Positions 34,937 through 43,923 of a stretch of DNA of 64,000 bases are shown in pieces. The position numbers and the translations under genes are program-made. The notes under the pieces were generated by a model that was not told the origin of the DNA, searched no databases, and saw only the letters and a list, made by a program, of their open reading frames with translations. The stretch's first letter is position 1. The number at the start of each line of letters is the position of its first letter. This stretch comes from Nocardia goodfellowii (GTDB taxonomy: Bacteria; Actinomycetota; Actinomycetes; Mycobacteriales; Mycobacteriaceae), in assembly GCF_017875645.1 (NCBI RefSeq), contig NZ_JAGGMR010000001.1:6634001-6698000 (forward strand). Reading direction: 5' to 3'.

Positions 34937-35908
34937 CTAGACCCCGAGGGCGGCGGCGAACACCGGCCACGAGTCGTGCAGATCGTCCTCCCAGTACGGC
35001 CAGGCGTGGGTGCCGTGGCGGAAGGCCACCGTGGCCGGAATACCGAGTTCGGCGAGTCGATCGGTCAGCGCCGTGGCGCAATTGCGTACGAACGACTCCA
35101 TACCGCCGCCCACCAGCATGCGATCGGCCAGTCGACCGGCGTCACCAGCGATGGACGGGGCGGCGAGGGTGTCGTGTTTACCCGCGGTCCCGTCGCCGGC
35201 CGAGATGTACAGCGCCACACCACGCAACTTGTCGGCGTTGAGCACCGGATCGTGCGCGGCCCAGGCCGGATGGTCCATGCCGCCCCACATATTGGCGGGA
35301 TTCGCCCCCCACAGGCTCAGCTGGGAATACACATACGCGCGGCCCATCGAATCATGGGTGCGCGGGCAGCCGCTGTAGGCGCCCACCGCCTGGTATCGGC
35401 CGGGCGCCTCGATCGCGAGATTCAGTGCCGAGGTCGCCGACATCGATGTCCCGGCAACGGCATTGCGGCCCGTCATGCCGAAATGGCTCTCCAACAGCGG
35501 CGGCAACTCGTCGATCAGGAAGGTGGACCAGCGGACCCGACCCAGCGCCGGATCGTCGGCCAGCCAGTCGGTGTAGTAGGAGGCGTGACCGCCGATGGGC
35601 TGGATGACGTTGACGGGTTTGTCGGCGAAGAAGTGCGCGGCATCGGTGCGATTGGTCCACGGCCCACCGGACTCACCGCCGTCCACCGCGTTGAGCAGAT
35701 ACAGCGCGGGCGCCGGGCCGCCCGGGTGCGAGACCCACACGGGAATCGTCCGGCCCATCGCCGCCGAATAGACGACGACCGCGAATTGGCGGCCGCCCAA
35801 CGGACGGACCTCGAGTATCCCGGACCCTGGATCAGCCGTCGCCGGCAGCGGAAACAGCACAGCGGTCGCGGCGATCAGTACAACCAGGCAACGCAGTAGC
35901 CGGCGCAT
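34937..35908 (-). CDS. secreted mycolyltransferase-like esterase (antigen 85 family), second copy
   Basis: The 323-residue product has a signal peptide (RRLLRCLVVLIAATAVLFPLP, cleavage about ATA) and the same architecture as the 11754-12746 protein: YLLNAVDGGESGGPW, FFADKPVNVIQP, nucleophile Ser in GTSMSATS, GGMDHPAW, KLRGVALYISAGDG and the C-terminal HGTHAWPYWEDDL. The nucleophile context SMSAT differs from the usual SMAG. It converges with the NRPS gene (32 bp). The ATG at 35908 has GGGGGA 9 bp upstream. Confidence 0.87.
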   Translation of the reverse strand: MRRLLRCLVVLIAATAVLFPLPATADPGSGILEVRPLGGRQFAVVVYSAAMGRTIPVWVSHPGGPAPALYLLNAVDGGESGGPWTNRTDAAHFFADKPVNVIQPIGGHASYYTDWLADDPALGRVRWSTFLIDELPPLLESHFGMTGRNAVAGTSMSATSALNLAIEAPGRYQAVGAYSGCPRTHDSMGRAYVYSQLSLWGANPANMWGGMDHPAWAAHDPVLNADKLRGVALYISAGDGTAGKHDTLAAPSIAGDAGRLADRMLVGGGMESFVRNCATALTDRLAELGIPATVAFRHGTHAWPYWEDDLHDSWPVFAAALGV

Positions 35909-35987
35909 CGTTGGAGTATCCCCCGGCGACCGCCGATTCCCGGTGATCAACGGACGCGCGTTTCGTCGTTCCGTGCATACTGATGTT

Positions 35988-36006
35988 AGGTGTACGGCAT
36001 ACGCCT
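35988..36006. promoter_or_regulatory. imperfect 19-bp palindrome in the SARP/mycolyltransferase divergent region
   Basis: AGGTGTACGGCATACGCCT matches its own reverse complement at 14 of 19 positions, with the pattern AGG-N-GTA-N-G-N-C-N-TAC-N-CCT. It lies 24-42 bp before the AfsR-like start and about 80 bp from the divergent mycolyltransferase-like start. The binding protein is unknown. Confidence 0.4.
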
Positions 36007-36029
36007 ACGGTTGAAGGGAATTCCGATAG

Positions 36030-39000
36030 ATGTCACGCTCCGCAGGCTCGAATCATCCGGTGGCCGCGCCGGACGTGCGCATCAGAATTCTCGGGCCGCT
36101 CGCCGTCCACCGCGGCTCACAGAGCGAACCCTTGGGCGGAGCGCGATTGCGAACGCTGCTGATTCGGCTCGCACTCGACGTCGGCCGTCCAGTGTCGTCC
36201 ACCTCGCTCGCCGAGACGTTGTGGCCCGGCGACGGACCGTTCGACCGCACCAACGCCCTGCACTCCGCGGTCTCTCGCCTGCGTCGATTCCTGCCGGACG
36301 CCTGCCTGCGTTCGCTACCCGGCGGCTATGTCCTCGATCTGCGACCCGAGACTGTGGACGCGTACCGGTTCGAACAAGCGGCGGCGGCGGGTCGAGCGGC
36401 CCTGAAGCACGGTGAGCATGAGCGCGCGGGCCGGGTACTGACCGAGGCGCTCGCCTGCTGGAGCGGTGAATTATCCAGTGAGGTACCCGATTTCGCACGT
36501 GACCGGCTGGAAGAGCTGCGCTTGTCCGTGCTGGAGGATCGCGCCGAAGCTGTCCTGTCCCTCGGCGTGCGCGACGGCCTCGCGGAGCAGCTCGCGTCAC
36601 TCGCGAAGACGCATGTGTACCGAGAACGGTTGCAAGCCTTATACCTGCGTGCATTACATGCCGAGGGCCGACAGGCCGAAGCGCTCGGCGCCTACGAACG
36701 CATCCGTGCCCGACTCGCCGAAGAACTCGGCGCTGATCCAGGTCCGGAAATGCAGTCCGCGCACTTGACCATCCTCCGGGCTGAAACCGGCCGACGTCCA
36801 CGCGGCAATCTCCCCGCACCGCACACCAGTTTCCTCGGCCGCGAGTGGGAATGCGCCCGCGTGCGCGACCTCCTTCAAGTCAACCGGCTCGTCACTGTGA
36901 CCGGACCCGGCGGGGTCGGCAAGACTCGCTTGGCACTGGAGGTGGCGAGCGCGATGACCGACCGAGCGTGGATCGTCGACCTGGCCCCGGTGGCAGACCC
37001 GAATGCTGTCGTGCACGTTGCGGCCGCGATGCTCGGCAGCGGATCGGCCGGGCTGCTGGAACCACCTCGGGATGCCCTTGTGCGGATAGCCGAATCTCTT
37101 CCCTCCGCGGCGACGGTGCTGGTCCTGGACAGCTGCGAGCACGTCCTCGACGAGGTCGCCCGGCTGGCCGAAAAGTTGCTCGGTCGCTGCCCCGAACTGC
37201 GCATCATCGCCACCAGCCGTGAACCGCTGGGGCTCGCGGGTGAGCACGTGTTCGCGGTGCCTCCGCTGTCGATCGATGCGGCGGTCCGGCTGTTCATGGA
37301 CCGGATGAGTGACATGCCTCCGGTGCCCCGATTCGACAGTACGTCAGCGTTTCTCGTGAAAACTGTGTGCCTGCGCCTGGATCGGTTGCCGCTGGCCATC
37401 GAGCTGGCCGCTGCCCGTGCGAGATCGATCCCCTTGGCGGAGCTGGGTATTCGTCTCGATACCGGTACGGAACCTTTGGCAGTGGCCCGGCGGGCCGCCC
37501 AGCCGCGGCACCGCACACTGCGTGCCGTCGTCGCATGGAGCTGGGATCTACTGGACCCGGACGAGCAGGCGCTGGCCCGCCGCCTGGCGGTCTTCCCGGG
37601 CCCGATCGGGATCGACAGCGCCGTGACCGTAGCCGGCGCCTCGCTGGATGGCCTCGCCGCTCTCACCGACAAGTCGCTATTGCAGTTCGACGGACACCAC
37701 TACCGCATGTTGGCCACCATTCGCGACTACGCGCTCAAAAAGCTCTGGGAGACCGAGGAACTCGATACAGTCCGGGCCGAACACGCCCAGTTCTTTCGTA
37801 CCTTGGCCGAACAAGCGGAACCGCGGCTGCGCGCAGCCGAGCAGGTGCGGTGGCTGACCCGGTTGGATCTCGAACGCGACAATCTGCTGGCCGCACTGCG
37901 CTACGCCCACGAGGCGGGAGACGCGAACACGGCCGTACGCCTGTGCGCCGCGCTGGGCATGTACTGGTTGCTGCGAGGCGATCGGCAGGCCATGGTCGAC
38001 GGGACGCGATTGGCGCTGGCGACACCCGGGTCGGCACCGGCGGATGCCGCGGCAGCCACCTCGGCGTTGCACGTGCTTGCCACCGAGCTCTGGTCCGATC
38101 GCGAGGTCGACGCGGCCGTACTCGCCGAACTGAGTACCGCGGAACACCCGCTCGTCGTTCTGATCGAGCCGTTCGTTGCGACCGCCTGTCATGGCCCTGC
38201 GCGAGGTCTAACGGTATTGCACCGCCGGACACCACATCCGGACCCCTGGACCGCTGCGGTGCTGCAACTACTGCATGGGGTTTTGCCGGGTGCGGGCGGT
38301 GATCCCCGAACAGCCATGAGCGCGGTGGAGACCGCGATTGCCAAATTTCGGACGATAGGTGACCGCATCGGACTTTCGTGGGCGCTGACCGTACGGGCCG
38401 ATTCGCACGCGACGATCGGCGAATACGCCTCTGCGATAGCGGATCTCACCGATGTCATCGGATTGGCGCGCGAACTCGATCCCAGCGACAACTGCCTGCT
38501 GCAACGCGCGCGGATAGCGGAACTGCGCGGGCAGCTAGGTGACATAGCAAAGGCCAGACAAGAAATGGAGCACGCACTCACCAGCGTGGGTGCCACCGCG
38601 GGTTATGCCGCCATCGCACAGTTGACGCTCGCTGACCTGGCGCGACGCGACGCAGATCCCGGCGAGGCCGAGCTGCGGCTGCGCCTCGCGGATGCGCACA
38701 CTATCGAGTTCCCTTGCGTAGAACCGCTTTTCCGCGTGCGGCTGGCTTGCGTCCGAGCGGACCTCATGATGGATTCGGGTGACTTCACGACGGCCTTGCC
38801 CCATCTGGCTTCGGCCTGCGCTGCCGCCGCGACAGCGTCCGACCCGGCGCTGAGCGCCAGAGTCACCACTCGTCTCGCCCGCTGGCACCTGCTCGACGGC
38901 CACCCCGTCCGTGCTGTCGAACTGGTTGCCATCACCCACGCCCTGCTCGGCACACCGGAGCCCGGCGATCCCGATCTGGCCGCTGTCACAGGCGATCTGC

Positions 39001-39176
39001 GCACCACGCTCGGCGAACGCCGCTATCTCGAGGCCTATGCCCGGGGCTCGCGCCGCGATACCGCACTCGACAGTATCGCGGCCCGATTCGGTCTGTCGCC
39101 CGCGGGTCGGGGCGCTACCGAACGAACACCAGCATCAAACCGGCGCTCCCGGCCAGCGCTGCCAGCGTCACTGTGA
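36030..39176 (+). CDS. AfsR/SARP-type regulator (BTAD-NB-ATPase)
   Basis: The 1048-residue product has an OmpR-like winged helix (about 15-105), a bacterial transcriptional activation domain (about 110-255; EELGADPGPEMQ), an NB-type ATPase (about 265-560; Walker A GPGGVGKT at 292-299, Walker B VLVLDSCEH) and a C-terminal TPR-like helical region (about 590-1000). Such proteins activate secondary-metabolite or physiology genes after nucleotide-dependent signalling. Its nearest metabolic gene is the stand-alone NRPS about 2 kb to the left. The target is unproven. The last 62 bp overlap the convergent PGPGW-family gene. Confidence 0.92.
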   Translation: MSRSAGSNHPVAAPDVRIRILGPLAVHRGSQSEPLGGARLRTLLIRLALDVGRPVSSTSLAETLWPGDGPFDRTNALHSAVSRLRRFLPDACLRSLPGGYVLDLRPETVDAYRFEQAAAAGRAALKHGEHERAGRVLTEALACWSGELSSEVPDFARDRLEELRLSVLEDRAEAVLSLGVRDGLAEQLASLAKTHVYRERLQALYLRALHAEGRQAEALGAYERIRARLAEELGADPGPEMQSAHLTILRAETGRRPRGNLPAPHTSFLGREWECARVRDLLQVNRLVTVTGPGGVGKTRLALEVASAMTDRAWIVDLAPVADPNAVVHVAAAMLGSGSAGLLEPPRDALVRIAESLPSAATVLVLDSCEHVLDEVARLAEKLLGRCPELRIIATSREPLGLAGEHVFAVPPLSIDAAVRLFMDRMSDMPPVPRFDSTSAFLVKTVCLRLDRLPLAIELAAARARSIPLAELGIRLDTGTEPLAVARRAAQPRHRTLRAVVAWSWDLLDPDEQALARRLAVFPGPIGIDSAVTVAGASLDGLAALTDKSLLQFDGHHYRMLATIRDYALKKLWETEELDTVRAEHAQFFRTLAEQAEPRLRAAEQVRWLTRLDLERDNLLAALRYAHEAGDANTAVRLCAALGMYWLLRGDRQAMVDGTRLALATPGSAPADAAAATSALHVLATELWSDREVDAAVLAELSTAEHPLVVLIEPFVATACHGPARGLTVLHRRTPHPDPWTAAVLQLLHGVLPGAGGDPRTAMSAVETAIAKFRTIGDRIGLSWALTVRADSHATIGEYASAIADLTDVIGLARELDPSDNCLLQRARIAELRGQLGDIAKARQEMEHALTSVGATAGYAAIAQLTLADLARRDADPGEAELRLRLADAHTIEFPCVEPLFRVRLACVRADLMMDSGDFTTALPHLASACAAAATASDPALSARVTTRLARWHLLDGHPVRAVELVAITHALLGTPEPGDPDLAAVTGDLRTTLGERRYLEAYARGSRRDTALDSIAARFGLSPAGRGATERTPASNRRSRPALPASL

Positions 39177-39510
39177 TTTTCGCGCCAGTCGACCACCCGG
39201 CGACCCAGTGCCGCGTCCTCGCATAGTGCCGCTCGAGCCACGCCTGCGCCGAGGTGGCCCACTCGAATTCGAGTGCGAGCAGCCGCAAACCGAGGAGCAC
39301 GGCGGGGATCCCCAATTCCGGAATCAGCAGCAGTGGAATCCCGGTCGCACCCAGAACGATGCCCGCGGTGGCGACGGGCACCCGGACGAACAACGACCGC
39401 CTGCGATGGCGCTCGCGCCGTGCGATCACCCGCGGCATGGCATGGAAAGCCTTCTGCCGCTTGGTTATCGGGGCACCCGCCGTGCTCGCCGAGGGCTCCG
39501 GGGCCGTCAC
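39115..39510 (-). CDS. PGPGW-family transmembrane protein (TIGR02611-like)
   Basis: The product is about 131 residues with three hydrophobic segments (about 50-70, 70-88, 110-130) and the family motif LGLRLLALEFEWATSAQAW. The starting GTG at 39510 overlaps the upstream remnant's stop as GTGTGA, so reading is coupled to that remnant; a longer TTG-started form (39540) is less likely. The N-terminus is basic (PRVIARRERHRRR). Function unknown. It overlaps the convergent SARP gene by 62 bp. Confidence 0.75.
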   Translation of the reverse strand: MTAPEPSASTAGAPITKRQKAFHAMPRVIARRERHRRRSLFVRVPVATAGIVLGATGIPLLLIPELGIPAVLLGLRLLALEFEWATSAQAWLERHYARTRHWVAGWSTGAKITVTLAALAGSAGLMLVFVR

Positions 39511-39758
39511 ACTCCGGGCCAGGTTGCCGCGAACTGCCAAGCCGGGCCCCGCAGGCGAACCGCGCCATCGATTTCATACGGCAGCAATGCTTCTACCACT
39601 GCCCGCCGCGCGGCGTCGACCGCCGCAGGTTCGGTATCGCGCAGCCAGAAGCGGATCGGCCCGAAGCCGAAAATGAAGGCGGCCGCGTCCTCAGCGTCGC
39701 GTCCCATGACCGATATCGAATACACCGAACCGGGTCTGGCGGCGGCATGCGCGGGTTA
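39507..39758 (-). pseudogene. C-terminal remnant of a SAM-dependent methyltransferase
   Basis: About 70 residues (VYSISVMGRD, DAAAFIFGFGPIRFWLRD, AVVEALLPYEIDGAVRLRG, AWQFAATW) resemble the last third of actinobacterial class I methyltransferases. The frame is closed upstream by TAA at about 39756 and the SAM-binding part is gone. A GTG at 39725 could still start a 72-residue peptide, and GC-rich third positions persist. It abuts and overlaps a fragment on the other strand. Confidence 0.5.
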
Positions 39759-39840
39759 CGGCAGCCGGTTCAGCATCGTGCTCCGCGACGTGGAGGTATC
39801 CGCCCCGGGCGATCCGGGCTACGTCCGCAAGACTTGCTGA
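39706..39840 (+). pseudogene. C-terminal remnant of an unidentified protein
   Basis: The frame TDIEYTEPGLAAACAGYG to PGDPGYVRKTC has strongly coding-like GC-rich third positions and ends cleanly at TGA, but upstream of about 39706 the frame runs through antisense methyltransferase sequence. It therefore looks like the tail of a gene whose start was lost. I cannot name the family. An ATG at 39706 could give a 44-residue peptide. Confidence 0.4.
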
Positions 39841-39933
39841 AACCACCGTTTCGTCACCGAGCCGCACGAGCGGTTGACCTAACGCTGGCCAGTTCGAGCA
39901 GACGCAGGAGTTCGCTACCGAAACTCTGGGCGG

Positions 39934-40128
39934 TCAGAAAAGTGCGCGGCCCAGTCCGACTCGTTCGATCAGGTGCGCCGCCACCAGCGTCGTGGCGAGC
40001 ACGGCGGCGAAGGTCCGTCCTCGAAAACGGACGCGGCAGGTGATCAGAGTGCGGCGGGCAGGGCGGCCGGGCCAGTTGGGCGCTACCGCGATGAGCGGAC
40101 CAGTGACAGTGCGCGCGCTGGGCACCAT
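39934..40128 (-). CDS. possible small membrane protein, low confidence
   Basis: A 64-residue frame with GC-rich third positions and a hydrophobic stretch TFAAVLATTLVAAHLIERVGLG. It overlaps the end of the upstream hypothetical gene by 46 bp, so it could be a separate gene or the continuation of that gene after a frameshift. No ribosome site decides this. Confidence 0.3.
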   Translation of the reverse strand: MVPSARTVTGPLIAVAPNWPGRPARRTLITCRVRFRGRTFAAVLATTLVAAHLIERVGLGRALF

Positions 40129-40499
40129 TGCCGGGTTTCGACTCGGCCACGACCGTTCCCGGTGGGAATCGCGAATCCGGCCAGTCCGATCCAGGCTCCG
40201 TCTGTGCAGCGGGCCCAGGCGTACAGCAGACCGGGAACCTTTCCTGCGGCCAAGTGCAGGCCACCGGCTTTGACCCGCATGGACACCGCGTCGCGGCGGA
40301 AGGCTCCGGCGGACGGGAGCGCGATCGTCAGGTCGACGAGTACTGGTTGCGGCGGGTCCACTACTCGCCGCAGTGGACGCGTGAAGTCGTCGCTCCAGTA
40401 CTCGAACATAGGTTCGATAGTCTCATACCGCGCGGTCCGTTTGACGGAGAGACCGTTGCCCATCAGGGGACGGTGGGCTGCTTCGGTGCGGCTTTCCAT
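40083..40499 (-). CDS. hypothetical protein (about 138 residues)
   Basis: The frame has coding-like codon use and contains RTARYETIEPMFEYWSDDFT, VLVDLTIALPSAGAFRRDAV and GLLYAWARCTDGAWIGLAGF. The start may be the first ATG (40499) or the one 12 codons later (40463); neither has a good ribosome site. The composition suggests a soluble beta-rich protein. The family is not recognised. Confidence 0.5.
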   Translation of the reverse strand: MESRTEAAHRPLMGNGLSVKRTARYETIEPMFEYWSDDFTRPLRRVVDPPQPVLVDLTIALPSAGAFRRDAVSMRVKAGGLHLAAGKVPGLLYAWARCTDGAWIGLAGFAIPTGNGRGRVETRQWCPARALSLVRSSR

Positions 40500-40733
40500 C
40501 GTGTCCGTAATGGCGTGTTACCGAGTTCGCTTCTGGCCGTGAGGGTCTCGGCATAGAAGACGAGGTCAGCGGTAGCACTCGGCGATCGACATAAAGCGCA
40601 GGATTGCCAGACAAGCCACCCCGGGGAGTGGCGGCTGCGTGCAACCACCGTCGCGGTGGTTACGCAGCGTGTGACGAAGAGCGCGCCCATCGACCGGACG
40701 CGCTTCGAGCGCGCAGGGAACGCAGTCGAATAG

Positions 40734-41495
40734 TCAGTGTTGCCAGGCGGTTTCGCGGGCCGAGGCGGTGGCCTGGTCGATCAGGCGCGCGATGGCCGTG
40801 CGGAGGTGCTCGGCGGTGCTGGGGACAGCTTCGATGCGTTCGTTCTCGCGGATCAGGTAGCGGCCGTCGTCGCGATAATCGATGACGTAGAGCTGGGTGC
40901 CGCCCTCCTGCCAGCCGTTGAGGGAGGGACCGGCGGCTACCCGGAATTCGGCGTAGGTGCCGAAGGGGCGTTTGAGTTGGCGGACCGCGTGTTCCGAGGG
41001 CGAAAGACGGTAGGAGTTGATGCGGGTCGGGCGATGGAGTTCATCCCGATGGATGTTGATACTCGGACCCTTACCCGGGGCGGTGTCGGGGAGAACGGTG
41101 AGCAGGCGCGATACCACCGCCTGCGGGGGACGCAGATCGATGCGGATATTGCCGCCGGTGCCGAACGTCGCACCCGGTAGTTGCGCGGCGACCGCGCCGT
41201 TGCCGGATTCGATCGCGGCACAGGCGCGGACCATCCGATCGCGACCGTCGTGGCGGTAACCGAACAGCTCGACCCGGACATCGGCGTGCGCGAGAGCGTG
41301 CAGGGCGTGATAGAGCGAATCGTCGTTGCCGATAACGCGCATCAACGATTCCGCCGCCGCCTTACGCTGGATGTCGAACTCGACCTGGGTCTCCACCTCC
41401 GCGGCGAAAGTGAGCGGAAAAGGCATGCGGTCACGGCCGAGCGCTTCCCACGCAACCCAGAATTCGATCGGAGCCAACTCCCAGGTGCCGGTCAC
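40734..41495 (-). CDS. ESX secretion-associated chaperone EspG
   Basis: The 253-residue product matches the EspG family: N-terminal ELAPIEFWVAWEALGRDRMPFPL, LHALAHADVRVELFGYRHDGRDRMVRACAA and a late ARLIDQATA helix. EspG chaperones bind the tip of cognate PE-PPE pairs in the cytosol and hand them to the type VII (ESX) machine. Its start shares ATGA with the stop of the PPE-like gene, so stoichiometric co-synthesis with its likely client is expected. Confidence 0.9.
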   Translation of the reverse strand: MTGTWELAPIEFWVAWEALGRDRMPFPLTFAAEVETQVEFDIQRKAAAESLMRVIGNDDSLYHALHALAHADVRVELFGYRHDGRDRMVRACAAIESGNGAVAAQLPGATFGTGGNIRIDLRPPQAVVSRLLTVLPDTAPGKGPSINIHRDELHRPTRINSYRLSPSEHAVRQLKRPFGTYAEFRVAAGPSLNGWQEGGTQLYVIDYRDDGRYLIRENERIEAVPSTAEHLRTAIARLIDQATASARETAWQH

Positions 41496-42829
41496 GCTTC
41501 TCCGCCGATCACCGGCGGGACGGCCTTCCGATCGGGGCCGAGGAGTTCCTCGTGCACGCCGTAGAGGTAGTCGGGGGCCTTGTGCTCGGACTCGTCATCC
41601 TGGCCGTTCTGGCCGCCGCGGCCCGGCATACCCATGCCGGGCATTCCGGAGCGAGCGGCCGAGTTCGCCTTGCCGGAGTTGGCGGCGGCGGCAGCGGCGG
41701 CCGGGTTTCCGGCACCGGTGCCGGGAACGCTGGTGCCTTTGCCCGGTGTGCCCGAGGATGGGGTGCCGGTTCCGGTGCGGGGAGTGCCCGTGCCGAGTCG
41801 GCTCGGGTTGGTGCCGACCGGGGCGGTGCCCGCGGGGTTGGTGCTCGCCGGATTGGTGCTGGCCGGGTTGGTACTCGCCGGATTCGTGCTTGCCGGGTTG
41901 GTACTCGCCGGGTTCGTGCTCGCGGGATCGGTACTCGTCGGGTTGGTGGTCGCCGGTTCTGTGCTGGCCGGATCGGTCTCCGTCGGATTCTGCGAACCCG
42001 GCGTCGACGGGTTGCCATTCCCGTTTCCGTTCCCATTGCCATTTCCATCGCCCTTTTGGGGGATGTCGGCGCCGGGCTGCGCGGCCGGAGTGGTCGGCGT
42101 CGGAATCTTCGGGACCTGCGCGTCGGCCTGCAGCGCGACCGGCTTGTACACGGTGCGCATCACCTCGTTCGCCAAGTCCTCGGCGTTCTTCTTGCGGCCC
42201 GCGTCGTTGCCGGTGATCATCCCGGAGACCTGGCCGTCGCCCAGCAAGGCGTCACCGATCGAGCCGACCACGCTGGCGAGTTTTCCGCCCTCGCGTCCTT
42301 CGGATGGTTGCGGCACCTGGTATTTCACCTGACTGAACCCAGTGAAGGCCTCCTCCATTTTATTCGCGATCAAGTTGGCTGCCTGCTCCACCTTTTGCAC
42401 GTCACCCAAATAGGCCTTTACGCTGGCCAGGGCGCTCGTAGCAGCTGAACCTGACCAGCCGCTGTCCATTTTCACCTTGGTAGCGTTGTAAAAGGTGTCA
42501 CCATTGGTCTTCGTCGCTGTCGCGAGGTCCTTCCAAGCTTCCACACTCTGCCACATCCGACCTAAGTCGACCCCATCAACGAATTCCATAATTCGGGAAT
42601 GCGACATACCGACGAAGACTTCCATCTTCGGCGGGACTACCGTATCGGCGTACTCGCCGTTGAACCCTGTAGAAAGAGCCCGATTCTCAGCATAGATGCG
42701 ATCGCGGTCGGAATTTCCCGCGGACTGCGCGTCCTCTTCCGCCTTTACCGGTGAAACGCCGTCGTTAAAGAGATCGGTGACGCGGCCAGCCACATTCGCC
42801 ACAGCACCCTGGAACATATTGAAAGTCAT
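41492..42829 (-). CDS. PPE-like ESX substrate with ASTNP repeats
   Basis: The product is 445 residues. The N-terminal helical hairpin (about 1-175) contains the turn motif GWSGSAATSAL at 124-134. A Pro/Thr/Asn-rich region follows, with Gly-Asn repeats (about 260-273) and tandem ASTNP pentapeptides (about 286-342), then Thr/Gly/Pro and Ala-rich segments. Near the C-terminus YGVHE (423-427) fits the YxxxD/E type VII export signal. It is encoded directly after a PE-like partner and before EspG. It is probably secreted or surface-exposed. Confidence 0.82.
   Translation of the reverse strand: MTFNMFQGAVANVAGRVTDLFNDGVSPVKAEEDAQSAGNSDRDRIYAENRALSTGFNGEYADTVVPPKMEVFVGMSHSRIMEFVDGVDLGRMWQSVEAWKDLATATKTNGDTFYNATKVKMDSGWSGSAATSALASVKAYLGDVQKVEQAANLIANKMEEAFTGFSQVKYQVPQPSEGREGGKLASVVGSIGDALLGDGQVSGMITGNDAGRKKNAEDLANEVMRTVYKPVALQADAQVPKIPTPTTPAAQPGADIPQKGDGNGNGNGNGNGNPSTPGSQNPTETDPASTEPATTNPTSTDPASTNPASTNPASTNPASTNPASTNPASTNPAGTAPVGTNPSRLGTGTPRTGTGTPSSGTPGKGTSVPGTGAGNPAAAAAAANSGKANSAARSGMPGMGMPGRGGQNGQDDESEHKAPDYLYGVHEELLGPDRKAVPPVIGGEA
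41804..41974 (-). repeat. tandem ASTNP-coding repeats
   Basis: About 171 bp within the PPE-like gene encodes about eleven pentapeptides of the type (A/G)(S/T)TNP, with the central six nearly identical (PASTN). The 15-bp unit makes copy-number change by slippage likely. Unit identity at DNA level is imperfect, with alternating Gly/Ala-codon variants. Confidence 0.85.
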
Positions 42830-42847
42830 ACTCTTCCCCCCGGTGTG

Positions 42848-43243
42848 TTACCAGTCCAGCTTGTGGGTCTGCGCTTTGATTTTAGCCTGAGTCTCCGCAT
42901 CGGCAGCCTCGAATGCGGCACCGGCCTTGGTGTACATATCCGCCAACGCCTCAAGGATCTTGATATGTTCAGTGATCGCAGCTGTATAGGAACCGGTACC
43001 ACTACCGCCCGTGGCAAGCTCGCTGAACTTCTCGCCGAGAGCCCGGGATGACTCGAAGTTGCTAAAAGAATCCACGACTACGATATTTTCCGCCCGCCCC
43101 GCCAAGGTACGCAATTCAGTTATGTAATTTTTGCAATAATTGACCAGGTCCCTGGCCGCGCCTACTTCGATGTAGAAATTTCCGGCCTGCGCCTCGCCTG
43201 CCAACCGTTGAAATTCCTTGATCTGCGCCTCGGGAGTTGCCAT
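42848..43243 (-). CDS. PE-like/WXG100-size ESX partner protein
   Basis: The 131-residue, mostly helical product (EFQRLAGEAQAGNFYIEVGAARDLVNYCKNYITEL, then ITEHIKILEALADMYTKAGAAFEAAD) lacks a signal peptide and membrane segment. Size, two long helices and position directly before the PPE-like gene indicate the small partner of an ESX heterodimer. The C-terminal MYTKAGAAF resembles the Y..D/E-type tail of EspC-like proteins. I see no WXG motif, so the subfamily is uncertain. Confidence 0.7.
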   Translation of the reverse strand: MATPEAQIKEFQRLAGEAQAGNFYIEVGAARDLVNYCKNYITELRTLAGRAENIVVVDSFSNFESSRALGEKFSELATGGSGTGSYTAAITEHIKILEALADMYTKAGAAFEAADAETQAKIKAQTHKLDW

Positions 43244-43272
43244 CGCCCACCCCGCCTTTCCATATATCGTCG

Positions 43273-43830
43273 TCAGCGGGGGATGGAGCCAACTACCTGC
43301 TCAACCGCCGGGACCGCCAACGCACAAGGATCAGTCGATGTCTCGCTATCGACAAATTTCGCGATCTTGACCATAACGACCCCCTTGCTGGTTTCCGACG
43401 CAAGCGCACATTCTGTGGGCGGCTTACGAGTTCCGATATAGAACTGCATGGCGTCTCGATCCCCGACCTTCACGTCACTGAAATCGTGGAAGTATGTATT
43501 CTTACGGAATTCGTCCAGCGTTCTGGTGGTGGACGCAACCAGCATGAAATGGCCCCAACGTCCGTCCGTTCCGTCCGCGCGCCAGCTGCACAGTTTCCAA
43601 TCGCCGCGCTCGCCGAAGGCCGGATCGGTGTCCTTGGTCGACGGGTCCGCCCCGGTAGCGGTGATCACCGAATCCGGCAGACTGCACGGATCCCACAACT
43701 GCTCTTTGCTCAACTTCGCACTACTCGGCGCCTGACTCGTCCCCGTTCCCCCCGTCCCCCCATCCGTACCCGAGCACCCCGCCCCGACAAGCACTGCGCA
43801 CATCCCCGCCACAGCCGCCATTACTCGCAT
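43273..43830 (-). CDS. DUF3558-family lipoprotein
   Basis: The 185-residue product has a lipoprotein signal peptide with lipobox VGAGC (Cys19), a Gly/Thr/Ser linker and the DUF3558 domain: LWDPCSLPDSVITATG, WKLCSWRA, TECALAS and DPCALAVPAVEQVVGSI with paired Cys. DUF3558 proteins are nocardial and mycobacterial envelope lipoproteins of unknown function that often precede PE/PPE-like genes, as here. It is the first gene of the ESX-type operon. Confidence 0.85.
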   Translation of the reverse strand: MRVMAAVAGMCAVLVGAGCSGTDGGTGGTGTSQAPSSAKLSKEQLWDPCSLPDSVITATGADPSTKDTDPAFGERGDWKLCSWRADGTDGRWGHFMLVASTTRTLDEFRKNTYFHDFSDVKVGDRDAMQFYIGTRKPPTECALASETSKGVVMVKIAKFVDSETSTDPCALAVPAVEQVVGSIPR

Positions 43831-43923
43831 GCAACCCCCGGCCCTCGTATGGAATCTTCCCCGCGACCCTAGCAGGTGACCACGGCCCTGCTTCGGGAGA
43901 GATCATCTGGGTATTGACCTCGC

